Below, one piece after another: positions 31,229 through 42,599 of a stretch of DNA of 64,000 nt (its first letter is position 1; every line of letters starts with the position of its first letter). The stretch is from the NCBI GenBank assembly GCA_951812925.1, contig OX638370.1, positions 81,388,004-81,452,003 on the forward strand. The letters run 5' to 3'. This DNA is from Calliopum simillimum. Taxonomy: Eukaryota > Arthropoda > Insecta > Diptera > Lauxaniidae. Both the position numbers and the translations under genes were made by a program. Under the pieces are notes generated by a model. That model was not told the DNA's origin. It ran no database searches and was given only the letters and a program-made list of their open reading frames with translations.

Positions 31229-33392
31229 AATGGGCATATCCGAAAATAATTTTTTCTTATATGACCCAGGTATAAGGAATTTTTTTTTTTCATGTTCAAT
31301 AATGTGGTGTAATTTATTCCCAGACGTATAAAATGAAATTCCCAATAGGTGAATAAAAAAATTTCGACTCGAGAGGGTGTCAGGAGGTCGTTTTATCTAA
31401 AAATTTTGGGAAAAATCGAAATTTTCGATAATATACTGGAGAGCACATATTTCGGAAGTAGTACATATCTTACGGGGCACCTTTCCAAATATTCTGGAGT
31501 AAAATTCAGAAAAATCTGTGTGGGTCGTGGCGACAGAATGGGTTAAAATGTCTAAATCGCTCATTACGGCCACATCACAGTTCCTAAAATTCTGAAAAAA
31601 TTCAAGCAAGTTTCTTGATAAAAAATAAATCGAATATGTTTATGATGTTTTTTAATTTAAGCGCCGACTTCCGAGTAAAAAACAAAAACAACTAAATTTT
31701 GGGAGAAAAATGCGATTATTCGCGATATGCGATCGAGCACACCATAGCGACGATAAGGCATGATAGCTACGGTGACCATGTCTGTGTGAGCAAAATCGGG
31801 GACAAAACGATATTTATACGAAAAAAAACGGGGACAATCGGGGACAGTCGGGCAAAAATCGGGGACACATAAATAGTCAGGCAAACAATGACTGATGAGC
31901 AAAAATAAAAGATTTTCACCTCAAAATGTAACCTCCTTCAAAGCGCAAAATTATACCTACAAACGAGGACCTCAACGGTACAATTTTCTTCATAAATTTA
32001 TACATTATTTATTGCTCGTTAATGAATATATTTATTTCTTTTAATTGTATTACATTTAAATTGGCTTTAAATTATTTTCAAAATATCTCCGTGTGACCTC
32101 AAATATTCTTTGAGCTCGAGACAGTTTAAATGATAATTACATTTAGTTATCAAAATAGTTTTAAGAGTCTTTATTGTAAGCCAGGATTGTGCACACGTAG
32201 AGGGTTTTGGAGGTTCAGAAATATCTTTTTCCCATATAAATTATATATGAATGTAATATGTAATAAAATTAATCTATATGAAAAACCTTTCCCAGAGCAA
32301 ATCCTGCGCATGGTGCTGCTCAAAACTGTGTCTACGTTATATTCATAATGGAGAAAACTTTCCGTGGAAGCATTTGATTCTGGCAAACACAAGCTAAACT
32401 CAACAATTTTTACAAGCCAAAAAAAAAATAAAAGAAATACAGATGATTTTGACATTTCAGTTGTTAATTGTGGAAGAGCCGTTTATGAAATGATTCTATC
32501 TGTTGCGAAACTATATAACACTGTTTAAGTTTGCATACTCTCAGGTTTTTAACCTATTGATAAAAATATGAAAATATACAACTTTTTATTGTGATGAATT
32601 AGCCAAACAATTACGGTTTTGAATGATATTTTATAAATATTAATAAATGAACTGTGCTAATACAGGACAAATAGGGGACATGAAATAAAATACAGAACAT
32701 TTGTATGTCCCCTATTTCTCAAATAAATTCCGGGGACAAGCAACCGAAATACAGAACTGTCCCCGGAAATACAGGACGGTTGGTCACCGTAATGATAGCG
32801 GGATATCTGGGAAATATTCTGGGTTGTGGCGACAGAATGGGTTAAAAAGTCTAAATCGGTCATTATGGCGACATAACAGGTCCTAAAATTCAAGCGTATT
32901 ACTTGCGCGAGTAAAAAACGTGATTTTTGGCGGAATGCGAAATTCAGAGTTTTTCGTTTTTTGCTCGACATGGAGGGCTTAAATTAAACAACCATCACAA
33001 ATAAGATCGATTTATTTTATATCAAGGAACTTGTTTGAATTTTTTCAGAATCTTAGGACCTGTTATGTGGCCGTAAAGAGCAATTTAGACATTTTATCCC
33101 ATTCCGTCGCCGCGACCCACATACGATTTTTCTGAATTTTACTCCAGAATATTTGGAAAGGTGCCGCGTAAAATATCTACTACTTCTGAAATATGTGGTC
33201 TTCCGTATATTATCGGAAATCTCGATTTTCCCAAAATTTTTAGATAAAACGATTTTTTTGATTCACCTATTGGGAAATCATTTTATTTGTCTTGGAATAT
33301 ATTCCAACACATTTGGTTATTGAACATGACAAAAAAAAAAATTTCTTTTAACCTGGGTCATATAAGAGGAGATTATTTTCGGATATGCCCAT
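31229..33392. mobile_element. Fold-back element H, copy 1, with nested MITE
   Basis: The ends are inverted: TGGGCATATCCGAAAATAAT at the left and ATTATTTTCGGATATGCCCA at the right. Pairing extends about 450 bases inwards (for example TTCTGGAGTAAAATTCAGAA with its complement near 33130). The middle is interrupted by a 1,024-bp MITE at 31768-32791. Other copies are at 45810-46480 and 62713-63200. No transposase is encoded. Confidence 0.85.
31768..32791. mobile_element. MITE I with 8-bp target duplication, nested in H
   Basis: Terminal inverted repeats TACGGTGACCA and TGGTCACCGTA, flanked by ATGATAGC at 31760-31767 and 32792-32799. The second copy of H has the uninterrupted sequence at about 46229-46250 (AAGGCAATATAGCGGGATAT), so it records the empty site. 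The 8-bp duplication suggests the hAT superfamily. GGGGACA motifs recur near both ends. No intact coding frame. A truncated relative is at 59718-60120. Confidence 0.9.
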
Positions 33393-33660
33393 ATGAGGGG
33401 TATAGAAGCAAAGGCAGCAATCTCTTTATTTTTTTTGAGTGTGTCTGTTAGTGTTTGACCACAAGGTATCATCAAATGCAAGAAGATGGCACGATCAAAG
33501 AGGTACAGAATCAAAGACGACAGTTTCTCCTTTACCTAATCATGGACATGTTTGATAGTGACATCTTGTTGCATTTGATGATAGCTTGTGATCAAACACT
33601 ATCAAACATGTTCATAAACAAAATGGAGATTGCTGCCTTTGCTTCTATTTCCCTCATATG
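33390..33660. repeat. Fold-back J
   Basis: CATATGAGGGGTATAGAAGC at the left is answered by GCTTCTATTTCCCTCATATG at the right. The arms are about 120 bases (AGCAAAGGCAGCAATCTC with GAGATTGCTGCCTTTGCT; GTGTTTGACCACAAGGTATC with its near complement). It begins where H ends, sharing the CCCATATGAGG junction. Confidence 0.8.
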
Positions 33661-34981
33661 TATGTTATAATAAATGGGTTTATATAAAAATTGATTTAAA
33701 TCTAGTTTTCGACACCGTGACTGTTTGAATTCTTGTTTATGCATTTCCCAACACTTGAAGAAATGGAGATAAGACAAAAACGCTCTAAGGTATCGATATG
33801 TATTTATTTGGAAAAAAGTACATTTGACCTCCAAAAATTACATTTCGACATTGTATCTACATAGTACATTTTAAAGAAGTCTGAATGCGTTTACTATTAT
33901 ATGCCTTTCAACACAAATCAGCAGTAGAGCTTTAAAATAACCTATAATTACTTAATTCCACTTAAATACCCAGTTGGAAATCTCAATCAGAATGACAAAT
34001 TTGTAGATTGCTTTCGGGCTAAAGTATTAAATATTATGAAGGTAACTCAAAAACGGTGAGTCGTACCATAAAAAGTGCAAGGATCTCATTTATCACATGT
34101 TTTTTACAAATAATTTTCTTATGTGTTAAAAGAAATTTACCGTTTAGGAGTTATTTAATAAAAACCGATGCGCCACTAAAAATATTTTTCATTTAATTGT
34201 AAGCTATAAAAGTGAGAATTTTATGCCACAATATAGGTGGCGGGAGGGGTCTATTGAAATGTGACAGAGTGTGACATTGGGTAGGGTGCCTAAATCTTGA
34301 AATTCATGTGACGTAATTTATGGACAGCCCCATACCATAGATGCCCTTGTGTTCATAAACTGCAAACATGTTGCTAGCTCAATAAGTAGCCCTCAGTAAA
34401 TAAAAGATATTCCACGTTTTTTAAATCCATTAATTTTATTGTTAAATTTTTATTTTTTCTTTTAACTTATACCATAGTATCCATACAGAAAGTTTTTCAA
34501 AGTTGTAATATATACCTACTATATATTGTTATTGTAGATTACACTGATAAAATTGCCATTAAGAATGCTTACTTCTAGATATGCTAGAATATAATGTTTC
34601 ATACTTTTAAAATTAATTTAAATTAATTTTATACGCGCTAAACTTTATTTCATTATTTTGAAAATAAATTAAGTTCCTAGAGAGACTTAGCTGAACAATA
34701 GAACTTAGGCCTAAAACGACTATTACTTTTAAGTAAAATTAATTAATTAACAAATCAGTGCTTTAAGTACAAACAAATTAAGCATTTTTTTCGAATAATT
34801 TAACTAATATTTTTTTCCAGTGTTTTTTTTTTTTTTTTCTTAAATAAAATGCTCTGCTTTCAGCAACAATTTAGTCAAATTCAACAAAATTAAAACGTAT
34901 AAATTTAATATTTTCAACTCCATTTCTTTTTTAAATATTAACTTTAAGATAAACTACATCCAAGCGCCATGTTGGTGACTA
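33661..34981 (-). other. Flank and probable 3' untranslated region of twz
   Basis: No other gene. On the minus strand AATAAA-type signals (TTTATT on the plus strand) occur near 34434 and 34643 and could end the twz message. T-rich tracts lie at 34813-34840. Confidence 0.4.
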
Positions 34982-37900
34982 TCACATTGGAATTCGACGC
35001 ACCAGCAGATACTCGGAAAACTGCTGCCCCTCTACGCCGCCACCAGTGCTCGCTTCAATAGAAAAGCCAGCATTTAACAGACGTGTCAGCACCTGTACTG
35101 AATTCAGTTTACAATAACCATTCAGCGGGAAACGTATTATCTGCCGCCAATCACCCTGATTCCAGGATACACCACTGCGGCTAGTCTGTGTTGCCTGATT
35201 GGCTTCAGGGAAAACTTCATCAAGCAGTGAACGTTCTGCTGACAGCATAATACGTTCACCCAAATCGGGTGAGATATGCAATGCCACCACTTCGTAATTA
35301 TATTCGGGTGTGGAACCGATGCGTGGACTTGATTTGATGCGTGCCGGCGGAGTGGGCGGAGCAACCAAATAGTTACCATTGCGAACACGATCCTTGCGCA
35401 TGCTTTCGAGTTGTTTGATCATGGCTGCAATGGAGAAATGAAATGAAAAAATAAATAAACAAGAAAGCATTAAATTTCCACACAGTAAAAATTTTAGTTT
35501 AATTTTAAAACAAAACGGTATTTATATAAAACAATGCCAAAAAAAGTATTAATTTTAAACTATTTTTGATTTAATACCAAAAAAGTTTAAAATCAATACT
35601 AAAGGAAATCAAAAGTACTCACGTTCGACTTCAAAATAACGCGCCTCCTCCAGCAACAACTCCAAATCTGGAAAATCATCTGCAATCAAAAGTCTTGAGT
35701 TTCTCATAAAATTCAACACGTGCCTAAACATGCCACCATCACGATCGATGAAATAATGCTGTTTCAGTGAATCCAATACAATCGGTATGGAACCATTGAA
35801 TAATTTTGCCAATTTCGAATCTGGATATTTGGTGAGCGTCTCCAGTGAGCTAGTGTAGATAGTGCCACCAACATCAATGTGCACCGGTGCTGTATAGCGC
35901 GAAGCGGCCGCGACGCATGGTATGCCGGTGATTGGCTTATGATTTGTATGCAAATAGGAACTGGCGCCGCCACCGCTACTTGAGGAAGTGCTACCAGTCG
36001 GACCGCCACCAGGACCAATCGTACCGGGTAGACAAATGGGTGGCACAGAGGAGCTAGCGGGTGGCGTAGGTGTCGGTGAGGAGGAATTTGAGATCGTTGG
36101 TGAGACAGTTGGTGAAGCGCTGACGATGAAGAAAGAGAATAAAAGCAATTTGTTGTTTTAATATTATAAATATCTTGATATTACAAAGGTTGTAGGCTTT
36201 ATTAATAATGCCAATATTTTTGCAAGAACATAATCTTTATTTGAAAAAAAAAAAGTTTTGAACAAAAAACATGTTTCTTATATAAGGGTCAGTGGTCTTT
36301 GGATAGATAATCGATGCGAAAATTTGACAGACGGCAAAGTAATCGTTTCGACGAAATATTTATGCCGTGTTAAGCATTTTTAACTGAAAAACTGCGATGG
36401 AAGGGTGGGTGGTCCACTGGACAAAGATGGCCCCATATGCTTATATGAAGAATATTACATTAAATAAAAATTCAATAGAAATCGTTAAGGAATATCTTAA
36501 GTTTTAAGTGCATTTAATTTTGCTTGATTTTTTTTTTTTTTTTTGAGGAAGAAACTAACAATGGTCTTTCTGTAGCAATATTGAAGACAAGACAAAAATA
36601 AATTTATAATGATCTCGTAAATGGATTTGCAGACTTCAGGCAGCTAACAACACTACCCCTACAAACTTTTTGAAAAAGTCTTTTCAATCAAAGGGTAGAA
36701 ATAAATACGTAAGTCCGTTGAAAACAACCTAACGTTTTAGGAAGATTATTCTTATGAAATCCACTGGGCCACCTTTACTCCCATTTTTCAACTATAATTT
36801 CGATCCATTTTTGATGGGCTAAACGGTATGATGGTCTAATGTGCCAATTGCTGACATCACACTATACTCAGTCTTATCAAAAGTACTGAGAAAGTTGCTC
36901 ATAGTGCTCGTAACCAAGATGTAATGTGGACATGGATATCTCCAGAAATATTTAAACAAAATGGAGAAAACTGAGAGACCAAACATGCATAAACCAGTTG
37001 CATAAATTATGCACTCATAAGGCGTGAATTGCTGGAACGCATCGAGTTACAGTCGAAAACATCGTTCTAATTAGCGCTTAGTGAAAATTGGGTTATGATT
37101 GCTGGAAACGTAGATCTAAGTCCTTTTCTACAAAAAAAAAAAAGCCCAACGCTAGAGAAGATGATGGCGAAAAATGTCGAAATGTGAGAAGTAATCACAA
37201 AAATAGTTTTTCCAGGCAACATAAAAAACTCAGAAAAAAATATTTTGTGAGAACTAGGTGCTCAACAGCCATGAATTATTACTACTTTCCTATATTAATA
37301 GTAGAAACATAGCGAATTTTATAGAAACTCAAATTAGTAACGGGCTGTACCAAAGATCGTGCCTTGATGGTGGTCTGGATAAAAAAAAAATCATCTAATA
37401 TGAAGAACCGATGGTGATCTGATTCTTTACGCACCCATCTTGAGGTAGTTTCAATCTATGGTAAAAATTCGTCTCTTTTTGTAGTCATTTTTGACGATGG
37501 ACCAATTCAAGTGAAAAGATTAGCAATAACTTTCAGGCATATTAGAGCACTTATTTTGTTGGAAATTTTTGAATGCATTAACCCTTTCAGGACCATAAGC
37601 AAATGGGAGTTAATGCAATCATTTAGTTATTTAGAATGGTTTTTTTACGGTTTTCCTGGAATTTTCTTGGACGTATGAGTCCCTGTGGTTATGAAGAGTT
37701 ACTTTTTTCCCTTATATTTTTATATGGAAGTTGATATACCCTTATTGTAAAGGTTGATAACTCGGAAAGTAAAGGTTTATTTGTGAAAGTTAAAGATATA
37801 GTACGATAATTCAAATTAGGACTGTTTGATGCCAATAAAAAAATGAAACATTACCATTCTCAGGAACTACACCATACAATTGATAACAGCGCTTCCTTCA

Positions 37901-38464
37901 AGAATATCTCGAAATCCTGCTGTGTATGAGCAATTCTGGCCTCAGTTTCGAATTTAGTGTCAAAAAGTACTTCGTTTAAAAGCAAAAGCTTGTGCTTGTG
38001 TCGAAACAGATTATGAGAACTCAAAGGACAAATTGTCGAAGATTTGAAATTTTGTTATGAAAACTTATTTCTTTTTTGAACGAAATACTTTTTCAAGAAT
38101 TTATTTTGCCATAAATAAAATATTAAGGTTAATGATATTCTGTTTATAGTTTTTGAATATCAAAGCGAAACGTTTTTATTATTAAAAAATTTATATATTT
38201 TTTTATAAAGAAATTAAAAATATAATAACTTTTGTGGTGTTTGAACAAATCTTAATTAATCATGCCAAATTTTGCAACATTCATTTAGCAATCTTAATTT
38301 TAAAGAAAACCGCTGTATGTATATTAAATTGTCATAGGCACAGTCCTAGAAAAAAAAATTGAAACATACCTTATTTTAATGTCGCTTCTGGCATAAATGC
38401 GACCTGTTGAAGATAAATCACGGGGCTCTATAGATTTGACATCTCTTTCGCGTTCTCGATCCAT
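34982..38464 (-). CDS. twz: BTB-domain KCTD1/15-type protein (Tiwaz)
   Basis: Minus-strand coding exons 38464-38370, 36119-35623 and 35424-34982; the phases match at both junctions (AG+C gives Ser, C+CC gives Pro) for about 344 residues. Residues 1-32 are charged ([14 protein letters not shown]). Residues 33-107 are low complexity, rich in Ser, Pro, Gly and Thr. A BTB/T1 domain spans about 108-205 ([35 protein letters not shown]). The C-terminal part has the KCTD1/15 signature: [39 protein letters not shown] and [14 protein letters not shown]. Vertebrate KCTD1/KCTD15 form BTB oligomers and repress AP-2 activity; Drosophila twz is the fly homologue. The exon at 38370 has a 5' acceptor at 38478-38480, so further upstream non-coding or alternative exons exist. 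No internal defect was seen. Confidence 0.92.
36120..38369 (-). other. Large twz intron
   Basis: The intron opens with GTATGT and closes at TCTTTCTTCATCGTCAG. It holds AT-rich sequence without another convincing gene. I could not assign any mobile element with confidence. Confidence 0.6.
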
Positions 38465-39004
38465 ATCGCATTTTTTTCTGAAATTTAAACAAAATGAGAA
38501 GTTGTAGTTGTATTCACATTTCTTGTTTTCATTACTGCATTTTCTTCTAGATTTTATTTTACTTATATTTTATATCAAATCAAAGTTTATTTTTATAAAG
38601 TTTTGTACAAAGCTAATCAAAAATCTTTTTTCTCCTCTTACGCTCTGTGGTACATTGGCTAACTTTTGAACAATAATATTTAACTTAACCTTCTCGTTGT
38701 TTCCTCTACGTTTTCTCACTCCCCTCCCCCCATTGTAGATGCCCTCAAGCTAAGCATCTACCCCCATCGATAGTATGTATGTATGTAGGTACATGTAGTA
38801 ACTCATTCGCTTGCAACTAATAATAAGTTTTAAAATATGAAACTTTTGCCTGAAAACTTGAGAAAACTGATTGGAATGAAATTCACATGCGATTTACTTT
38901 GGCAACGACACAAACGATTGGGACGGCATGACGAACGAAGAAGAACTGCGGGGTAAGTTGTAATAGCGGCTAGAGATGTGAAAAATATATCGATATTTGC
39001 CACG

Positions 39005-39855
39005 TGTCATTTATCGGTAATGGTAGTGTGAAAACTGAGTAATGTTGTTCATGAAATGATTTTCATCGGAATCTTCAACCTTATGAGTTGACCTATATGG
39101 ACTTAAATTGCATTTCAGTTGAATTTGTAACATGGTTTTTTGAGGTTAAAATTTTGGGACTTGCAGTCAAAATAATGGTGCAAAAACTAAAAAAAAGACA
39201 AAATACAATATTAATTTTGCTCTAAGTGTGCCCTCATTTGGATCAAATTTTATTAATTGACAAATATTTGGTATAAACAAAAGTAATTACTAGAAGCAAC
39301 GAGAAACTTCTACCTGAAAATACTACTTGTGCGATCTTAAGCGAAATGATACAATTGTATGATCTGGCACAACTGGCTCAAATATTAGCGCATTTTCATC
39401 GCATCAAGCTAGACATCACGTCAAATATCGGTAATGCGTCTCTGTTGGTTGCGTGCAAACTGAGTAATGTTGTTCAGTTGTTCATGAAATGATATTCATC
39501 GGAGTCTTCAATAGTATGATTCAACCCATATGAATTAAAATTCCATTTCAGTTGAGTTTGGTTTTATGAGGTTACAATTTTGAGACTTGAATGCAAAATA
39601 ATGTTGCAAAAACTAAAAAAAATGCAAAAGGAAATATTCATTTCGCCCTGCGTGTGCGCTAATTTGGACTAAACTATATAAAATGACATATATGTAGTAT
39701 AAACAAAACCCTTGGATCAAAAGTAATCACTAGAAACATCGAGAAACTTCTACCTGTAAATACTACTTGTGCGATTTTAAGCGAAATGATGCAATTGTAT
39801 AATCTGCCAAAACTGACTCAAATATGAGCGCATTTTCATCGCATGAAGCTGGACG
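39005..39855. repeat. Two-unit tandem duplication, period about 413 bp
   Basis: The units start at ATCGGTAATG (about 39014 and 39427) and share CTGAGTAATGTTGTTCA, GAGAAACTTCTACCTG.AAAT, CTACTTGTGCGAT.TTAAGCG and GCGCATTTTCATCGCAT. It lies upstream of the twz coding exons and may fall in a 5' intron of that gene. Confidence 0.75.
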
Positions 39856-40094
39856 CCAAGTTCCGAGAAATTTCAAGAAAAATGTACCAGATGCTGGCAG
39901 ATGCCAAAAGATTGTATTAACATGAGATAGAAAGACGAAATGGAAGTTAGTTTTTATTTAAATATAGCGTTAAGAAGCTGATGAGTACTTCGACATTGTC
40001 TCTCAAGAAAACATTTAGACAAAATGCAACAGAGAGGAATTTTCAAAAAGATTATTAACTTAATATATGGGCTGTATGGAGCGCTTTTTATTCT

Positions 40095-40310
40095 TTATCG
40101 TTGTCGGTGATACCTTAGACTTGGACTTTTTTGAAAATTTTCCACCTTCTTCAGTATTTCTAGGGGTTTTGCAACATTTCGACCATTGTAGACTTGGAAT
40201 TCTTCAATATTTTTCGAACACTTTCCGCACTTTTTAACATATATTGATTTTCTCAAAGTTTTTTTCAAATTCTCGACTTTTTCCATACTTTTCGAATTTT
40301 GCAACATTTT
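40095..40310. repeat. Degenerate TTTTCGACTTTTT-type array
   Basis: Loose repeats of about 20-27 bases built from TTTTGCAACATTT, TTTTCGAA and CTTTTTCCA-like words. Similar arrays occur at 48280-48680, 49560-49880 and 56630-57190. Confidence 0.5.
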
Positions 40311-42479
40311 TACTTAAAAAATAATTCCATTTTCACCTTTGATAGTCCCATTTTAGAGCAAGTGCCTGTATCGATATATTCTACAAAAAATGTAACATTC
40401 CTGATGAGATACCGAGCAAGTAAACTTGTTGCCTCAAGGGAAATCCATGCTATGCAGCTTTGGCGATAACGTAACACACAACAACAACAACAACAGCTCT
40501 ACGTAGTGCAAAACTTAACGTAATATCCACAGTCCCACATTTTTAACTTGAGGCGTTTTTGGCTGTTGTTGTTGCTGCCGTAGTCGTTGTTTTAGCTTGT
40601 TTTTGTTATATATATATATATATTTTTTCACTTCTTCGTATGTCTGTTTGTTTGTTTGCTTGTTCATATGTGTGTATATGTGTAAGCGCTTGTAAATGGA
40701 TATTTATTAATGTGTAGGTGTGTACGCTACATGTAAAGATGCCCTTTTGTTGGACAGTGGGCTGGGATGATGCAAAAAATTTATTTTAATGTTTATCTAA
40801 CAACACTTTAACGATAACAATTGTTCCCGCAGTTTCCATATCTTTTGTTCAGATCTAATCACCACATTAATCTTGGAAAATTACTTAAAAATTCGGTTCC
40901 ATAGATTATCAGCTTTATAAAACCAAAGAGGTAATCACGATAGTGTGTCACATTAAAAATAAAAAAGTGACGGTAAGGTTACCTTTGGCCTGGCAAAAAA
41001 TTAAATACCCTACACTGCAGCATTTTGAAAAGTTTGTTTGTATTTGTTCACCGACCTTCATTGATTTTTCCTTTCCAAAATTTCTCTCCAACATACTAGC
41101 ACCTTTTTTGTACTCCTTAAGAGGGCTTCCATACAGAAATTAGAAAAAATTCGTCGTTGCCGGGGAAAAAATGTTCACCCATTAGTTTTTCCACCCCAAC
41201 ATTTTTCTTGAACAAACTATCCCACTTTCCCCACCAAGATAGCCCTTACGTCCTTCTGGAAGGATGTTTTTTCTCATTTAAACTTGTCGGTGGACTTAAA
41301 TTTGATTTCGAACTGCTATTGACATCTTAACGGAAGAGAAATGGCCGCTGTTTTATTCAGTTGTCATTTAACAAGTGAGCAGTGCGGTTTATATGTCAAG
41401 CCTACTCCGATTTCGCCTTTCATGGCTAATAACCTGTTAATTGTTTTTGTGTATTGTTTTGATTGTCTTATTGTGTCAATTCTTTAGATACTACTCATAA
41501 TGAATACGATAAAATATTCCCCCTTTTGTAATCAGCAACGTCTGTTATTTCGACAATCCTTTGGGAAGGACGTCAGTCGAATCCGCGACACAAAATTTTA
41601 TTTTTCATATTCAGAAAACTGCTTTCGTTGGAGGAAATTTTGGAAGTTTTGGAGGAAAATGATGATGCCATAAGATATAGAGGAGTCAATTTACTCAGAG
41701 GATTGATACCAATTTGTGATAGGCAATACATTTACCTAGACATCTGTCAAAATAACAACCTGAATAGCAATGACCGTTTTGCCGAGGTTAATCCCCTCCT
41801 GAATAAGAGATATGTCATGCTTTTGCCCTGATCTCTTAAAAATATTCAGCCGTTGAAAATATGGTCGCATCATTCGAAAGTCATGGAAAAAATCAGTTCA
41901 CAAGAAGAAAGTCGGGAACAAATTTCAGCTGTGGGATCATCTTCATATACAGGAATTTGTAGTGACATGTCGGTGAGTTTGAAAAGAATTGTTTGCTTCA
42001 GAATACAGAAGAATTGAAGAAAGCATAGGAAAAAGTACGTTTTCTGCTGTAATCCTTAAAAAAAACCGACATTCAGAAAGTAAACACCAAAAACTTGAAG
42101 TTAAACTTTCATTTTCAGCGTTCAAGAGTCAACTTTGCTAAGGGTTTTGTTATTGTTATTCTTATAGACTAGATAAAATGAGAAACAAAGTTATCGATAC
42201 TGATACTGATGAGAGAATTATAAGCAAATATGATAAAAATTTTGCATGCATATTACAATGACGTCCTTTTCGTAGGACGTCCATTTGTGACGTCACCAAT
42301 TCTAAAAAATTTTAATATCACCATATTCTTTGCCAAACAACCTCTAAAACACGAAATATACAAAAAAAAAAAAAAAGAAATGATCAATTTTCAAAAAAAA
42401 AACAAGTCTATCTAGGTTAATATGTTTTCGAATGTTCATTGTACAATTCAGCTAATTTAATGTTTTTATTTTCTTTTCA
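40311..42479. other. Non-coding stretch with a repeat B fragment
   Basis: Contains ACAACAACAACAACA (about 40480), a TATATATA tract (40609-40622), a 60-base fragment of repeat B on the minus strand (40974-41035, CCTTTGGCCTGGC) and a modest open frame at 41628-41831 after an acceptor-like TTTTTCATATTCAG. That frame has no recognisable domain and I do not call it a gene. Confidence 0.5.
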
Positions 42480-42486
42480 GGTAAGT
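42458..42486 (+). promoter_or_regulatory. Candidate recursive splice site (zero-length exon)
   Basis: Polypyrimidine-rich TTTTTATTTTCTTTTCAG abuts GTAAGT exactly at 42480/42481, the juxtaposed acceptor-donor of fly ratcheting points. A second CATCAG/GTAAGG junction is at 42595/42596, 115 bases on, which could act as the donor of a recursive-splice exon. It would belong to a plus-strand gene with a large intron, of which no exon was found here. Confidence 0.4.
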
Positions 42487-42599
42487 TATTAATATGACTT
42501 GAACAAAAACTAAAGATTTCCTTTGACACTTTTGCAATAGAATTTTGAAGAACACTAAAGGGTATGAATTTATGCTTAATTAATCTCATCATCAGGTAA

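Noticed and set aside
35137..36018. Alternative frames overlapping the twz exons
   Set aside because: Shadows of the BTB gene; only one frame matches KCTD1/15 and joins in phase across introns.
41628..41831. 67-codon frame beginning MEEILEVLEEND after an acceptor-like site
   Set aside because: No domain, no partner exons in phase and surrounding DNA looks intergenic.
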